Source: Bacteroidales bacterium (GTDB lineage Bacteria; Bacteroidota; Bacteroidia; Bacteroidales; P3). Taken from it: 7,350 nt of DNA. Positions 7,121 through 7,350 of the stretch are shown piece after piece. Every line of letters starts with the position of its first letter. Position 1 is the stretch's first letter. A program made the translations under genes and the position numbers. Below the pieces are notes generated by a model. That model was given only the letters and a program-made list of their open reading frames with translations. It was not told the origin of the DNA and ran no database searches. The stretch covers positions 1 through 7,350 of the forward strand of contig DUQY01000205.1 of the NCBI GenBank assembly GCA_012837565.1, written 5' to 3'.

Positions 7121-7350
7121 ATGTCAAAATATAAGTATAAAACAACAGGAAATATAGGTTTGTTTGACCAAGAAACAATATCAGAGAAACTATCTTCTTT
7201 AGGTAATCCATTAGAAAAACTAGATGGTGTTATAGATTTTGAGATGTTCCGTAAAGAATTAGAGGAAAACATGCTTAATACAAATAAGAAAAGTACAGCT
7301 GGTTGTAAACCATACGATGTAGTTATGATGTTTAAGATTATTCTACTTAA
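7121..7350 (+). CDS. IS5-family transposase, N-terminal fragment (cut by window end)
   Basis: The open frame runs from ATG 7121 to the window edge, 76 codons without a stop. The fragment begins MSKYKYKTTGNIGLFDQ and contains LSSLGNPLEKLDGVIDFEMF, then a run of acidic residues, KKSTAGCKPYDVVMMFKIIL. The GNPLEKLD and GCKPYDVVMMFKI patterns are those of the N-terminal DUF772-type domain of IS5-family DDE transposases. The catalytic DDE residues lie further downstream and are not in the window, so it is not possible to say whether the gene is intact. The start is supported by the promoter 16 bp upstream. It lies divergent to the B12 operon. Confidence 0.85.
   Translation, partial: MSKYKYKTTGNIGLFDQETISEKLSSLGNPLEKLDGVIDFEMFRKELEENMLNTNKKSTAGCKPYDVVMMFKIILL

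Larger units (their letters stand above)
7052..7350 (+). mobile_element. Left end of an IS5-family insertion sequence (runs off the window)
   Basis: The region holds the transposase start, its promoter, and a probable terminal inverted repeat beginning GGGCACTTCTAATAATTACC at about 7052, after an AATTA context. The exact first base and any target-site duplication cannot be set without the other end, which is outside the window. The element lies about 100 bp beyond the -33 box of the B12 operon and is transcribed away from it. Confidence 0.6.

Noticed and set aside
7060..7272. 70-aa minus-strand ORF
   Set aside because: Antisense to the transposase start and its promoter; the plus-strand frame has a recognisable IS5-family sequence.

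Overview
The window reads as an AT-rich Bacteroidota chromosome segment. The pointers are TAnnTTTG-type -7 promoter boxes with TTTG -33 boxes, a type IX secretion (T9SS) sorting domain, a lipoprotein with an acidic surface-export signal after its cysteine, a TonB-dependent receptor, and a lack of strong Shine-Dalgarno sites. The genus cannot be fixed from the sequence.

Layout. Most of the window (about 1512 to 6953, minus strand) is a cobalamin-uptake operon. Read 5' to 3' on the minus strand it has a consensus promoter (6921-6953), a cobalamin riboswitch (about 6757-6912), and then three genes. The first is a 633-aa secreted multidomain DUF4465/T9SS protein (4713-6614), a candidate surface B12 binder of BtuH type. 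The second is a 669-aa BtuB-like TonB-dependent receptor (2609-4618). The third is a 365-aa beta-propeller surface lipoprotein of DUF5074/YncE type (1512-2609), a candidate BtuG, whose start codon overlaps the receptor stop as TAATG. A GU-rich hairpin (4656-4680) lies between the first two genes and may tune expression along the operon. Further along the same strand is a neurotransmitter:sodium symporter (NSS) family transporter (83-1432) with its own putative -7 box and a GTG start. It probably belongs to a different function (amino-acid uptake).

The right edge carries the left end of an IS5-family insertion sequence on the plus strand (from about 7052). It has its own promoter and the first 76 codons of the transposase (7121 to window end). 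It sits about 100 bp upstream of the B12 operon promoter and points away from it.

Working model: when cobalamin is scarce the riboswitch allows expression of surface proteins that capture corrinoids and pass them to the outer-membrane TonB receptor. No inner-membrane BtuFCD genes are present in the window. The B12 role is supported by the riboswitch plus family resemblance, not by direct evidence of binding. The stretch 6615-7120 has no convincing gene and holds the riboswitch, its leader and promoter, and the IS end.
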